From Pseudoneurospora amorphoporcata (lineage: Eukaryota > Ascomycota > Sordariomycetes > Sordariales > Sordariaceae), in NCBI GenBank assembly GCA_033297205.1, contig MU859076.1:124001-188000 (forward strand): a stretch of DNA of 64,000 nt. Direction: 5' to 3'. A program made the translations under genes and the position numbers. The notes under the pieces were generated by a model. The model was not told where the DNA came from. It was given only the letters and a program-made list of their open reading frames with translations, and did no database searches. Of this stretch, positions 31,501 to 43,836 are shown in pieces (position 1 is the first letter of the stretch; each line of letters opens with the position of its first letter).

Positions 31501-33783
31501 GTCGAACGGGACCGGACGGGAATGTTTGTAACATGGATGTCGCTGAGTGTCCAGATCAAGACACAGGAATACCCTCCAGACTCAACGGAGATACCCGTAC
31601 ATCCATTAGTGTATGTAACGTGCAACATATAACGCGTGCTCGTGCTCGTGGTAGGGCGGCTGTGAATAAGCTTGTGTTGATGTCTCCAGCCAGTCATGAA
31701 CTTGGACCTACTTTTAGACGTCAACTTGCACACGTCCCATTCCCAATGCGAGTTGCTCAGCTCTGCCTCTGCGTTGTGAGGATGAGCACATCATCCATCC
31801 ACAATGACCGCAGATAGTGGAGCCAAGACTTCCAGTTGCTGTGAGGGCTCGTATTCGACCGTGGTCCAGCATTCCCGTGGCCGTCCGGCACTCCGCCGAA
31901 CGGGAGATCCGTACCAACGCAGCACGCCGTGCTTGTAGACGAACGGGAACCAAAAGGCGAGCATCTCATTTGGGCAGTCCTGGCAAAGACCTGGTCAACC
32001 ATCAACAACATGCATCGAGGCACTGAGATAATGAGTGCAACTTTGGGTGTATGCCGTTCTTCAACCAGGCTTTTGGGGTCGATCAAGTTTGGCCATCTCA
32101 CACATCGACCAGCCTTTCCCATCTCGGATGCGGTACGGGGGACCCAATCATTGAGGCGAAAAAGCGTCGCGGATCCTGGTATGGAAATCACTGGAAAAGG
32201 GAACGAGCTCCATGGCCAAGCATAAACAAGCCCTGATATATCCGATACAACCAAACTGAAGCAGTGCAGCAACGCCTCGCGGCCTCACAAAGAATCAGTA
32301 CTCTGAATACACAGGAGGACAGTTTGAAATGCACACATGGACTGATGAAACCAAGCACGAGAAGCTCATGGTGATACAGCAGGAAGGCGGTCGGCAAAAG
32401 CGGGAATGGAGGCAAGTTTAACAAAACAAAAGATCGCATAATTACATTTTCCACTAGGCTAGCCCTCTTACCCCTGGGCAGACAAGGAACAATGTCGTTG
32501 GTAATTACGTTCCAGATCGGCCTATCCAAACTTGGCCTGGGGTGATTGTCGCGGGCGCTCCGTACATCATGCACATCCTGCCTCCACTGGGGGGTGAATT
32601 GGGGTTGGTGTATTTTCTATTCCATTTTTGTAAACCGCCGTATTGGCATAATTCTCCACCCATCACGGAGGTTCCATTGCTCTCTTCACGACGGGATCGC
32701 CTTGGGTTGCAGACGCTGCCAGTTGTGTGTGTGCTTGAATGTGGTAATCTTTTTTGAGGTTCCAGCGACGCCGTCACGTACGAGCCCCAGAAGCAACAAG
32801 CAGCGAAAATCCGTCATTCCACGCATTTCCACTTTGCATCGCCCAGGACAGTTGGTGGTTCAAGTTGACCTCCTTTCAGGCCGAACAAGCTGTGGAACTC
32901 TCTCTGCCCGCTCTTGCCTGCACTCCAGAATCTCCAGGGCAGGCTGCAGAGTGCAGACTGCCACCAACCAAGGAAGCCTGTGGAAATCGTCGCTGTTTCC
33001 TTTCCTCCCCACCACGCCGGCGGCCGACCTCCATCCATCTTTCCACCAAAACTTCACTCCATCCACATCGCTGGGGTGTCGCTTCCTTGTCCTTCTGTCT
33101 CTCCTGCCCATTCTCCCCCATTCTCTCTACGCACCCCCCCCCCCCCCCCTTTTGGTCACTCGCTCTGCCCCTGTACCTTACCTGCTGCCGCCTGCTGCTA
33201 CCGCTCCTGCTGCTGCTAGCTGACGGGCAGCTAATCCGCAATTTTCCCGATTTTCGAATCTCCCGTCGTTCCCTTTGCATCCCAGGAACGGGACTCCTCC
33301 TTGACACTGTCGACTCACCTGTCACTGTCACTGCACTCAACGCGTTGCATTGCTTAGTTGTCGTTGACGTTGGCCGCTGTCACTCGCTTTGGTGGTTTTC
33401 TTCGTCCGATCTTTGCGCGCGATCAGTGTCGTCTCTCGTTTGGGTCCCATCTTCATCTAATAATATTATACACTACTCTACTACCACTACCACTACCACT
33501 ACCAAGCAGACGGTACCAAAAGAAGCGATAGAAGGAATCGGAGGAGGATATCGAAACATCCACTACCGACCACCGCTGGAATCACTACACGCGACGCCTT
33601 AATCGCAATTGCTCGGCGATTATCGCATACTATACACGCACTTTGACCACCACCACTCGTTCGAATCGCTGTCCTTGTCGGTGAGGAAAGGCGTGGGCCA
33701 AGTCTACGCTCTTGTTCCCCCCCCCCCCCAAGGGGCTCCCGGAATCCATCTGACACTTCGCCGTCATCCCACAACAACACACC
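28584..33783. promoter_or_regulatory. 5.2-kb shared divergent region between chs-5 and chs-7
   Basis: There is no ATG on the minus strand from 28584 to 29175 (592 nt) and none on the + strand from 32742 to 33783 (1042 nt), so both flanks look like long AUG-free leaders. The chs-7 side is C/T-rich with a C15 run (33134-33148), a C13 run (33717-33729) and a CCACTA repeat near 33480. The central 3.5 kb has only scattered short ORFs without recognisable protein features; I support no gene there. Confidence 0.6.
33134..33148. repeat. Poly(C) run, 15 nt, in the chs-7 leader
   Basis: Homopolymer about 640 nt upstream of the chs-7 AUG; a second C13 run is at 33717-33729. Confidence 0.8.
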
Positions 33784-36700
33784 ATGGCGAACCGCATGTC
33801 AATGTATTCCATGGCCTCGGACGCCGGTATGGGCGGACGAGGTCCTGGTCAACAGCCATCCCAGGTCTCTACCACGACTCTTCTCAACTCTGTGCACAAT
33901 ATCTATCTCTCTTCACAACCATACCGTCTGGACGCCGGCACGAGTCTCGTCGTCAACACATGGCTTACGGCCTCCCAAGCTGGTCCTGATGGACACGTTG
34001 GTGGAACCGTTGATGGCGCTTTGGCTCTGAGGGCATGGGAGCATGCTCGTCGCCGTGCTGAGGACGGGTGTATCATTCTTGGGTATGTCTTTATTTGACT
34101 TGTTACACTCTGTCTGTCACTAACAAGGTGAATGACTGCCAGATCGCTGCACAACTCGACTCCATCGCTCTTGCGACCCTTTCTGTCCACCATTCCCATC
34201 GATATCCCTGCCTCGGTTTACAAAGCACTCGACGCCATTGAACCCTTCCTTCGCTGTGTAACCCCGTACAACCCCTCCACTCCGAGACAGACCGGCTTGG
34301 CCGTCACCTTGACCCTCAATCTTACAGGCAACCTTACTGCCGCCTCGCTTTCGCTCGCACAAGGTGGTATCGACACCGACAAGGGCTTGTTGGGTGTCCC
34401 CTCTGAGGCCGGATACAGGGCCTTCGATGTGTTCTACTACCTGCTCACCACGGCTTCTACCCCTGCCGAAAGGGAGTTCCTTGGCCTCAAGGCCGCCTCT
34501 GAATACAGCCTTCTCGCCAGGTCGGGCACCTACGATCCTCCATCCTACCTTCCTACCGCCGATGATGGTGCCGCTGCCGACGATTTCAGATCTGCCCTCA
34601 AGGACATCGGCATCAAGGGCTCTTCGCACCGCAATTTCATCTCCATCTTGGCCGGCCTCCTCAAGCTCGGCAACTCGCTTGATTACAATGTCGACGAAGA
34701 AGTCTTGGAGGAGATATGTGAGGACGTTGGTGGGCTTCTCGGTATTGAGCCCGAAATTCTTGCGAGGCAGCTCAGCACCGATGACCGGGCGACCTTGATC
34801 GGAGGACTCTATGAGGCTTTAGTTGATTGGGTTATCAAGAAGGCCAACGATGCTATTGCCGTGCAGATGGGCAGATCCCGCCATGGTGACGACTCTAGCG
34901 ACGGTGCCTCCAGGAGTGGTGCGCCCACTTCCAACGAGGACAGTGGCGATACTGTCTGCCTCACTGTTCTCGAGGTTCCCGACCAAAACTTGGGCAAGGC
35001 CATTGCCATGCGGGGCATCTTCGACGACACTCAGGGTATCAACTCTGAGATGAAGGCTGACGGCGTCGAGGTCGTTCCCATTTCAAGCTCGGTCGTGCGG
35101 GAAATGCAGAGTGCCGTAGCAGAGTGTGGCCCTGATCTGGGTATCATGGTTGGCTCGGTCGGCCGGGAAAGGCAACGCCTGATTGAAAAGCGTGAGGAAA
35201 TCTTGGAAAAGATTGCCTTCTCGTCAGAGGATGAGGGTTTCCTGAGGAAGCTCTTGTTCCCAGTGCCCACCGAGGGTATCAACCTCGGCCGCACTGGCCG
35301 TGTGGATGTTGCGGATCTCTTGAACCGCAGTCGTGCTTGGTATCACCTCTGCATCCATCCCACAGACGATTCGCCACCGAGCTTGGCTACCCTTCCTGCG
35401 GTCAACTCCGCATGGTCAGCCGGAGCTGTTTCTCGTCAGCTCCGCACCTGGAGACTGTCAGAGTGGGCCAACAGACGCAATAAGCACATTGACTACACCG
35501 CCGACTTTGACCACCATGAATTCACTCAGCGGTATCGGCCCCTGGGCTGTATGGACGGCCGTGACGGTATCGAGAGCTGGATTTTGGAGCGTGGCTGGAG
35601 CAATGGCGAGGTTGCTGTCGGTAACGAACGGGTATGGATGAGGGAGAGCGCGTGGTGGGAAGCTGAAAGTATGTTGGATCTGAAGCCCATGGAAGCCGAG
35701 AGGCTCAACAGCATGCGCAACTTGATGCCCCCTGGAACCATGGGCTCAGGCTATTCTCACAACGGAAGCGGCTTCTTCCCACCCCAACCATACACTACTG
35801 ACAATATGCGTTCTCCCTTTGCCGACGGAACCTCCAACGGGAGCTACGATCACCTCGCCCTTGGGGGTAATCTTAGCCAGAACAACCTCAACCCGAGCCC
35901 AGTGCGTGCTGCTTCCATCGCTCCTACCAACATGACCGCCATGCGCAACGGTGATTACGGTCTTGGTACCAAGGGCGACCAATACAAGGGACAGGTCTTT
36001 TACAACGCCGAAGGCCAGCTGGTTTCGGAATTAGACGCTGACCTTGCCGAAGGCAAGAAGATTGAGGAGCGGCCTATTTCCTTCCAAAGAAAAATCTGGG
36101 TATTTACTGTTTGGGCTCTGACGTGGTGGATTCCGTCGCCATTGCTCAAGTTCGTTGGTCGGATGAAGCGACCTGATGTACGCATGGCCTGGCGTGAGAA
36201 GTTTGTTCTCTGCTTCTTCATCCTTCTCATGAACGCCATCATCGTTTTCTGGATTATCTTCTTCGGTCGTATTCTTTGCCCCAATTTCGACAAAGCCTGG
36301 ACTTCCAATGAAATTCTGAACCATCAGGGAGAGGATGACTTCTGGGTGAGCATTCACGGCAAGGTTTACGACATCACCAAGTTCTGGAGATTGCAACACA
36401 GCGACAACAACATTGACACCACACCGGATCTAATGATGCAGCTTGCTGGCCAGGATCTTTCCCCTTATTTTCCGCCCCCTTGGTATATTTCCTGCCCCGG
36501 CATGGATGTTGATGAATCGCTCAAACTGTTGTCCAACAACACCCTTGATTTCGCTGGCATCGCCGACCACATTTCCGGCCCTCAGCAGCCAAATCCTCGA
36601 AGCAAGCTCAGTGAGAGATACTGGTACACTCAGAGGTTCTTGCCCCGCATCAAAGAGTACTACCACGGCGACGTGGTCTGGGAGACCAAAAAGATCAAGC

Positions 36701-39368
36701 AGGAAGGCGAAGAGTGGAATCACCAGTGGTTCATCTATGAGGACCTCGTTTACGACTTGACCGACTACTTGCACACCGCCAAACTTCTGAATAACGATCC
36801 TAGATACGATTTCCTTGAGCCTCAGGTCACCAACCTCGTCAAGAACAACCCCGGTCAGGACTTGACAGAGCAGATTCACGACCTGATCGACCGCGTCAGC
36901 AGCAATCAGACTCAGTATGCGAATGTTATGAACAGTCTCAACTGTGTCAAGAACATGTGGTACATCGGCAAACCCGATTTCCGTTATTCGGCCAGGTGTC
37001 AAGTCAACAACTACATCTTGCTTGCATTCACCATTGTTGTATGCGCCATCATCCTTGTCAAGTTCGTGTCAGCTCTCCAATTCGGATCTAAGAGACGCCC
37101 TGCTCCCCAGGACAAGTTCGTCATCTGCCAGGTGCCCGCTTATACCGAAGGCGAAGACTCGCTCAGGAAAGCCTTGGACTCTTTGACAGCTCTCCAGTAC
37201 GACAACAAACGGAAGCTTATCTTTGTCATTTGCGACGGTGTCATCGTCGGTGCTGGCAACGATCGTCCTACTCCCAAGATCGTCCTCGATATTCTCGGTG
37301 TTGACCCCAAGGTTGATCCCCCTGCTTTGTCCTTCAAGTCCGTCGGTACTGGAGCCGAACAGCTCAACTACGGCAAGGTCTACTCTGGATTGTATGAATT
37401 CGAAGGAAACGTGGTGCCTTATATCGTTGTTGTCAAGGTCGGCAAGGAGTCTGAGCAGACCAAGTCGAAGCCCGGTAACCGTGGTAAGCGTGACTCGCAG
37501 ATTCTGCTCATGAGCTTCCTCAACCGCGTTCATCACCGTGCTCCCATGAACCCCTTGGAACTGGAAATCTTCCACCAGATCAACAACATCATTGGTGTGG
37601 ATCCTGAACTTTACGAATACCTCCTCATGGTCGATGCCGATACCTGCGTTCGCGAAGATTCACTCAACCGCCTGGTGGCTGCCTGCGCCAACAATGCCAA
37701 GATTGCCGGTATTTGCGGTGAAACCAGCCTGCAGAATGAGGACCTTTCGTGGTGGACTATGATCCAGGTTTACGAATACTATATTTCTCATCACTTGGCG
37801 AAGGCTTTCGAGTCTCTGTTTGGCAGCGTTACCTGTTTGCCCGGTTGGTAAGTTCATCTGTCCTTTACTTACTGATTGTTGTCGACGATACTAATAGTCC
37901 AAACAGTTTCACCATGTACCGCCTGCGTACTGTTGACAAGGGAAAGCCGCTCATTATCTCGGACGACATTATCCGCGAGTACAGCGATTGCTATGTTGAC
38001 ACCCTCCACAAGAAGAACCTGCTCTCGCTTGGTGAGGATCGTTTCCTCACCACGCTCATGACCAAGCACTTCCCGTACATGTCTTACAAGTTCATTCCCG
38101 ATGCCTACTGCCAAACGGCCGCCCCCGAAACTTGGAGCGTTCTGCTGTCTCAGCGTCGTCGTTGGATTAACTCGACCATCCACAACTTGGCTGAATTGAT
38201 GTGGCTCAAGGAAATGTGTGGTTTCTGCTTCTTCTCGATGCGCATCGTCGTCTTCATCGATCTCTTCGGTACCATCATTCTTCCCGCCACCTGCGTCTAT
38301 ATCGGTTACCTAATCTACACGGCCGCTTCCCACTCTGGGCAGTTCCCTCTGCTTTCGATCATCATGATTGCGGCTGTGTACGGTCTCCAGGCGCTCATCT
38401 TCATCCTCAAGCGTCAATGGCAGCACGTGGGTTGGATGATCATCTACATCCTCGCCTTCCCCATCTACTCCTTCATTCTGCCCATCTACTCATTCTGGCA
38501 TCAGGATGATTTCGCTTGGGGTAATACCCGCGTTGTCATTGGTGAAACCGGTAAGAAGCAAGTTGTCGCTGTCGACGAGGAGACTTTCGACCCCCGTGCC
38601 ATTCCTCTTCAGCGCTGGGACGACTACGCCCTTCATAACAACCTCCCCGGTCGTCGCGGTGGCCCTCTTGAGAAGGGTATGGATGAGCACCTGGGCGGTA
38701 TGTACGAGGAGACCTACGAGGTTGATGACATGAAGTCGGTCTACTCTTCGGTCCGCCAGCCGTCCGTTCTTACTGGGTTCGGCGGTCGCGGTGCCGGAGC
38801 TTACATGCCCCCTCACAGCCCCGGTTTCGCTCCCAACGGCGGCGGCAGTGGCGCCATGACGCGTGCCAGCACCTTCGTCGGCGCCTCTCCTTTCACTGAG
38901 CAGAACAACAACCTCATGAACCGTCAGAGCATGGCCTCAGTGGGCACCATGGTCGAGATGCAGCGCCGCGCCAGCCCGTACCAGGACTACCCCGGCGGCC
39001 CTAGCCGCGGTCCCAGCCAACTCGCCATGCGCTCCATGACCAACACCCCTCCTACTCTCGGTCCTGGCGGCATGGTCAACCCCCGTCTGTCCACGGCCAC
39101 TGGCATGAGCCTCGGTCATCCCGGACATCGTCCCGGCATGAGCCACTCGGAAAGCTCGCCGTCGTTTGACTTCCAACGCAGCACTCCCGGCCCTGATGAC
39201 CAGATGATCATTGAGGCCATCCAGGGCGTGCTTCGCGAGGTTGATCTGGACACGGTGACGAAGAAGCAAGTGCGTGCGCTGGTCGAGCAACGGTTGCAGA
39301 CGGAGTTGGTGGGTGAGAGGAGGACGTTTATGGACAGGCAGATTGATAATGAGTTGGCGAACATGTGA
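33784..39368 (+). CDS. chs-7: Class VII chitin synthase with degenerate myosin-like domain
   Basis: Exons 33784-34082, 34143-37847 and 37907-39368 give 1821 aa. Introns are 60 nt (GG|GTATGT...GACTGCCAG) and 59 nt (TG|GTAAGT...CCAAACAG). The N-terminal about 600 residues resemble a shrunken myosin motor. Where chs-5 has GESGSGKTT, this protein reads GSLHNSTPS, so the P-loop Lys/Thr are gone and ATP binding is unlikely. Membrane segments, a cytochrome-b5-like segment ([14 protein letters not shown]), and the catalytic core with [26 protein letters not shown] and [12 protein letters not shown] (Q1417) follow, then a DEK_C-like C-terminus ([19 protein letters not shown]). Class VII enzymes act with class V in polarised wall synthesis. 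An intron splits the conserved CLPG|C motif, which is intact in one exon in chs-5. Confidence 0.95.
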
Positions 39369-40112
39369 AGTGTGTGAAACATGTGATCTGACGTTACGTA
39401 CTTGAAGGACGGAGCGGAACCTGATTCATGTCATAATGGATGCCGGGTATTGAAGTTATTGAAAGTTTGTTTGGACGGATAGATAGGATGGCTTTTGGAT
39501 ACTTATCTCTGGTGGTTGAAAAGATATTAATGGACATAGTAGCATAGATACTATCTTTTTTGGATGTTTCGTTTTTGGCTTTGAAGTTTTGGGTAGTTAT
39601 ATCATATCATAGCAATGTATTTTTTTGCATTTTACACTCACACGTATGCTTACTTGGGGTGAATAAATACTTGTCCTAACGTTGTTAAAAGACTGAAGGG
39701 ACGTTGAAATAGGTAATACAGACTGACCCGACTGGGCCTACCGATCTCCCGTCATGTGACTTGATGCTGGGAGACAGTAGTACTGCATGGACTCACGAGA
39801 AGGATATACGGAAACGATACAGTCTCATGAGGAACCGTGATATGGGAAGTAACAATGTAGTTGTACATGTCCAAGAGAAGAGGGTGGTTAAAACCAAGGT
39901 TTAACGCATCTATAGAACCACAAGTTTCAATCCTGAGTCACGAGCAAAAAAAAAAAAGGAAACCAAAACGGCATAGGTAGTCTGAAGACGTGGCTCCTTG
40001 AATCCCGACTATAACTTTGAGTCCCTTAACCCCTACTATGCTCAAAACTAACACTTGACATAATACATGTATAACAGCGTACCGACCGTCGTTAGAGGTT
40101 GGTAGGTAAGCA
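39369..40112. other. Convergent spacer between chs-7 and PKP2-like gene
   Basis: AT-richer 3' flanks of two converging genes. No gene or RNA recognised. Confidence 0.5.
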
Positions 40113-41578
40113 TCAATACTCGATCTTCCCCACCCCCTTCAGCCTCAAATACACATCCGTCCCCCACCCATACAAACTCTGCACCGCAATCCCACCCCCA
40201 AAGTACTCAGCATACGCCCTGCTCAACGGCAGTCCATACCCCAAGCCCGCAATCGTGCTCCCGCCCACGCCCGTCGTCGAAATCAGTCCCATGGCTTCCT
40301 CGCCCCACGCGCCTGCTCCAGGTGGCTCATCCTCCCCCTCGTTAAACGTCGTAAATGAGTACCCCCAGATTTCCGGCAGCACATCCGGGTTGATCCCCCC
40401 TCCCCTATCCCTGATCCTGATGGTCACGCCGGGGGCATGATCATGTAACGGGATAATCTCGTGCGCTTTTGCTTTGCCTCCGTTGGAGGGTTTCGACGGA
40501 CAATCCGAGTATACACCGGGTGTTGCGGCCGAGGCGGGACTACTCGCCGGCTCGGGCGCAATGGTTATGACGACGGGCTCGCGGCTCATGCCGTTTTCGA
40601 CCGTCGCTCGGAACGCGTTCTTGAGCAGCTCCGTGACGATGTACTCGAGGTGCATGGGCACGAATGCAAAGCTAGCGTCCGGCGCGCCGTCGACGACCCA
40701 TTCGGGCCGCACGCCGTAGTTGAGCTCGCAGATGTCGGCTACGAAGCCCCCGCAGGAATCGATCACGTTCGCGGGCCGCAGGGCGGTGTCGATGACGCCG
40801 ATGTAAGACGGGTGCGTTTCCGGCTCCGGGCAGGGAGTGGGACTGGCCTCCGGGTCGAAATGGGGGGTGGAGCTGTAGTGCAGGGCAATGTGCTGCTCGG
40901 CTACAAGGCGGGTGCCGATGCGGGCGCGCAGGTGTTCATCGAGGAAGCGGGTCACTTCCGCCGAGGAGATGTACTTGCGGCATTCGATGAAGCCTTTGGC
41001 GAGGATGGGGATGGTGTCGGTGTGGGTCTGGACGAGCTCGGCGAGGACTTGGGTGAATTTGATTTCGTCGTCGAGGGTGGAGATGGTCTTGCCTTGCCAG
41101 GGGAGTAAGGTGGATAAGGAGTGCTGGTAGTTGTTGTAGATGCGCGAGATGTTGGGGTTGGACACGACGATGTAGGGCAGGCTGCGCAGAGCTTGGATGC
41201 GGTGGGCGAGGCGGATAGGGAGAAGGGAGAGGGTGAAGCGCGCCGAGGAGAGGAGGGCTTCGGCCGAGAGAGGGGGGCGGCCGTGTCTGGAGGAAGCACA
41301 TGAATGTTAGCTGGGTTCGATATACACATGAAAGAGAGAAAAGGGGAATTGTTTGTTTACTTGACGAGATCGGCCAGACTCAGCTGGTGTAGAGGCTGGC
41401 TAGCCAGCCATGGGACTTGGTCCTCTAGCTCATGGCGACTGCTGAGCGGGCGATCGTAAAGGGGTCTGGCCTGGTGGTTGTGAAAGAGGGAATACAGTCT
41501 CGGGTAGTTTGACTTTGATGTCAACAAGGAGGCCTTGAGAGGGCTGGGGAACCTCGACGGCCTCACGGTGAATTTCAT
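40113..41578 (-). CDS. pkp2: Mitochondrial pyruvate dehydrogenase kinase family protein (Pkp2-like)
   Basis: Minus-strand exons 41578-41361 and 41286-40113 give 463 aa. The 74-nt intron is AA|GTAAAC...CAGCTAAC...CTCCAG. The junction restores LVKHGRPPLSAEALLSSARF, a family hallmark, followed by RIQALRSLPYIVVSNPNI. The C-terminal GHKL ATPase domain shows the N box (EYIVTELLKNAFRA), G1 (IRDRGGGI), GYSFTTFNEGE and the lid region GGSTIAGLGYGLPLSRAYAEY. The N-terminus is basic and Ser-rich, fitting mitochondrial import. Members phosphorylate E1-alpha of pyruvate or branched-chain ketoacid dehydrogenase in the matrix. The HGRPPLS motif favours the Pkp2 subgroup, but the substrate cannot be settled from sequence. 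Confidence 0.9.
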
Positions 41579-42238
41579 GTCGGCATGTTGTCTGGTAGCG
41601 GGTTTCTGTTTTGGTGCAAGGACTACCTATGTGGATGGTAAGGGTCCTCCTCTGGTCCGGTCGAGGTCCGGTGGAGAGACTGAGGCGTTCTAGCCCTGAC
41701 GAGTACATAGGTCGTGTGTGCTTGTCATCCAGTGTGCGTCCGATCAGCGCCGCGACGGCATGACATAGCAGTTACCGCTTTATCGTGGTCCAATCGATAG
41801 GTCGAGCGATAAGGGGCTGCCCAGCTGCAGGGCCTCTTGGAGGCTGGAAGCACCTTGAGGGCTAGGCTGCTTTGCTGCTTCCCGTTCTGTCTCCTGTCGG
41901 TTCGGTGTTTACCTACCTAGACTTTGACGGTTCACGAATGCATAACTTTGCCAAGTTGGATATCTTTCTTTGAATTCATAACAATCATCACATGGCCGCC
42001 CGCTCTATCTAATTGGAAATGCACAGCCGGTTTCAGTGGACAGCGAAGCCGTTCGGCATGTAAAGCCCCCCCTGTCGCCGTCTAACCTCTCGCCGAGTGT
42101 TACCCCGCGATTGGTGCCCCGCATAGGTGATCTCCATCCCATGTCCTTCCCGTTCTAGTGTAATATCTTGATTTCTTAGTGTCCCCCGCCCTTGACGCCT
42201 AATGCTTCAAACCATCTTATTTAATTCGGATGCGCTCC
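41579..42238. other. Spacer between PKP2-like and PBI2-like genes
   Basis: Promoter of the PKP2-like gene and 3' flank of the PBI2-like gene. No other gene. Confidence 0.5.
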
Positions 42239-42590
42239 TTACTGGGTTCTAACCTCCTGGTCCGCCTCGACGTCCTTGACGTGCTCGTGGCTGGCAAGGC
42301 TCTGGACATGGCCCTCGGGGAAGGTGGCCCTGTGGTTTGAGAACAGTGTGTCAGCTTCTGTGTCCTATTCATAGAGACGTCTTTGGGGGTGTGTCTTACT
42401 GGAAAGCCTTGATGAGAGTGTACTCGTGGCCGATCTGGCCGCCCTGGGCCTCAATGTCCTTCTTGGTCTGGGCGATCTCCTCGTCGCTGGCGTTGTCCTT
42501 GAGGGTAACCTGTCGTGGTGAGCAGGTTAGTAGGGTTGTCATAGGAGTTGTTAGGTGTGGGTCGGGCATGCTTACAATGTAGGAAGGCAT
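42239..42590 (-). CDS. pbi2: Proteinase B inhibitor / peptidase inhibitor I9 (Pbi2-like), 71 aa
   Basis: Three minus-strand exons: 42590-42576 (15 nt), 42509-42400 and 42329-42239. Introns are 66 nt (ATT|GTAAGC...ACGACAG) and 70 nt (CA|GTAAGA...ACCACAG). The product begins MPSYIVTLKDNASDEEIAQT, continues IGHEYTLIKAFQATFPEG and ends EADQEVRTQ. This is the whole I9 inhibitor fold without a protease, as in yeast Pbi2, which inhibits vacuolar proteinase B and assists vacuole fusion. The first coding exon is only five codons, so simple ORF scans miss this gene. Confidence 0.92.
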
Positions 42591-43836
42591 GTTTGCGGTA
42601 CTAAGTGGTTTCTGTAGTGAGAAATCTGGTGTTGCTGGGTGGATATAGAGAAACTGAGTATGGTGTTTTGTCGTGAACTTGGAGAGTTGGTACTGAGTCT
42701 GGAGGAGCGGACGATGGAGCATCTTATACATGATGGAGAACCATGAAAGTACGTCGAACTACACATGCACATACGACAGGTAAGCGGCAATCATCATGCT
42801 AGATTGTCCTGCCACGCTGCCATCCCGTTGGGGAGCCACAAATGACGCGGCATTTGGAGCGCATGATACGTCATATCCACTTGGGTCCCGATTTGCAGCA
42901 CAACAGCCTGCCGCAGGTCGTTTGTGAACTTGTGACACTCTTTTGGTTCAGGTTGCCAATCCTTCATCTCTCGGCGCCCAACGGTCCAACCTCGCAAACG
43001 AAAGAGGGCAGATCTAATAGCGCTTAGGCGCGGGCTGAGACAACACTAACAGTAAGTCTAGAACTTCTCATCGCCCACTTGGTCCCCCTTCCCGCGGAGA
43101 ACCCGATCCAGTCATCTACCGACCATCTCGCTGCTCAAAGCCTTATACGCCATAGCCTCCTGGAATCACCGCTCTTTCTACGCCAATTACGTATGTAATC
43201 CTCGTAATGGTGTGTTGTGCAAAATGGGATGCCATGGCTGTTTGACTTTGGGGGCCCATCCGGTATTCTTCGGTCGACGCCGTGTTTATTTTTTCATCGA
43301 GTCTTGACTTTAACAATTGTTTGTTGAGAGATTCGAAACAAGAGTGGATTGGAAGTGGTTGTCAACGTTGAATGCAAGAGCGGTCCGTGTTAAGGTCATG
43401 CTTGAGACAGGCAAAGACGTCTCAACCAATCAAGTCTAAGCCTACGTTCAAGTCTCATGAATATTTACTCCGAGACAAAGCTCAGTAATGATTGGAGAAT
43501 GAAAATGTGACCAAGTGCTCTAGTTCCAGAGTCGAAAGCGCCTTTCTGGGTTCGTCTGTTTGTTGCCGTTGAAGGTTCCAAGACTTCAGGGTCATGACTG
43601 CCCTGCCTGTCAGCGCTGCTGCCGGGGATCGCCTGCCGGGAACTGAAGTGGAAGCGACCAGGCCCCACCAGACTTCTTATCGCTTATCGATAAGGACCTT
43701 GGCGGTCCATCAGAAATTCGACCACCCGAAAATTTCTGGAGCTTTTTTGGCAGTTGAATTGGAAGCGATGCACCTGCCATCGCGTATCCATCCATACTGA
43801 ACTTGCAAAACAAGTTCTCAGACACCAGCCGTAACC
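42591..43836. promoter_or_regulatory. Divergent promoter region PBI2 / BMS1
   Basis: No other gene seen. A 10-codon uORF (43768-43800, MHLPSRIHPY) lies 36 nt before the BMS1 AUG. Confidence 0.5.
43768..43800 (+). promoter_or_regulatory. uORF upstream of BMS1
   Basis: Ten codons plus stop ending 36 nt before the main AUG. Whether it is in the transcript depends on the unknown start site. Confidence 0.35.

Noticed and set aside
31219..31632. 137-codon frame in the middle of the chs-5/chs-7 intergenic region
   Set aside because: No domain, poor composition, and overlapping open frames on both strands; no support for a gene.
40461..41108. 215-codon frame antisense to the PKP2-like gene
   Set aside because: Complement of the conserved kinase domain; composition typical of a shadow frame.
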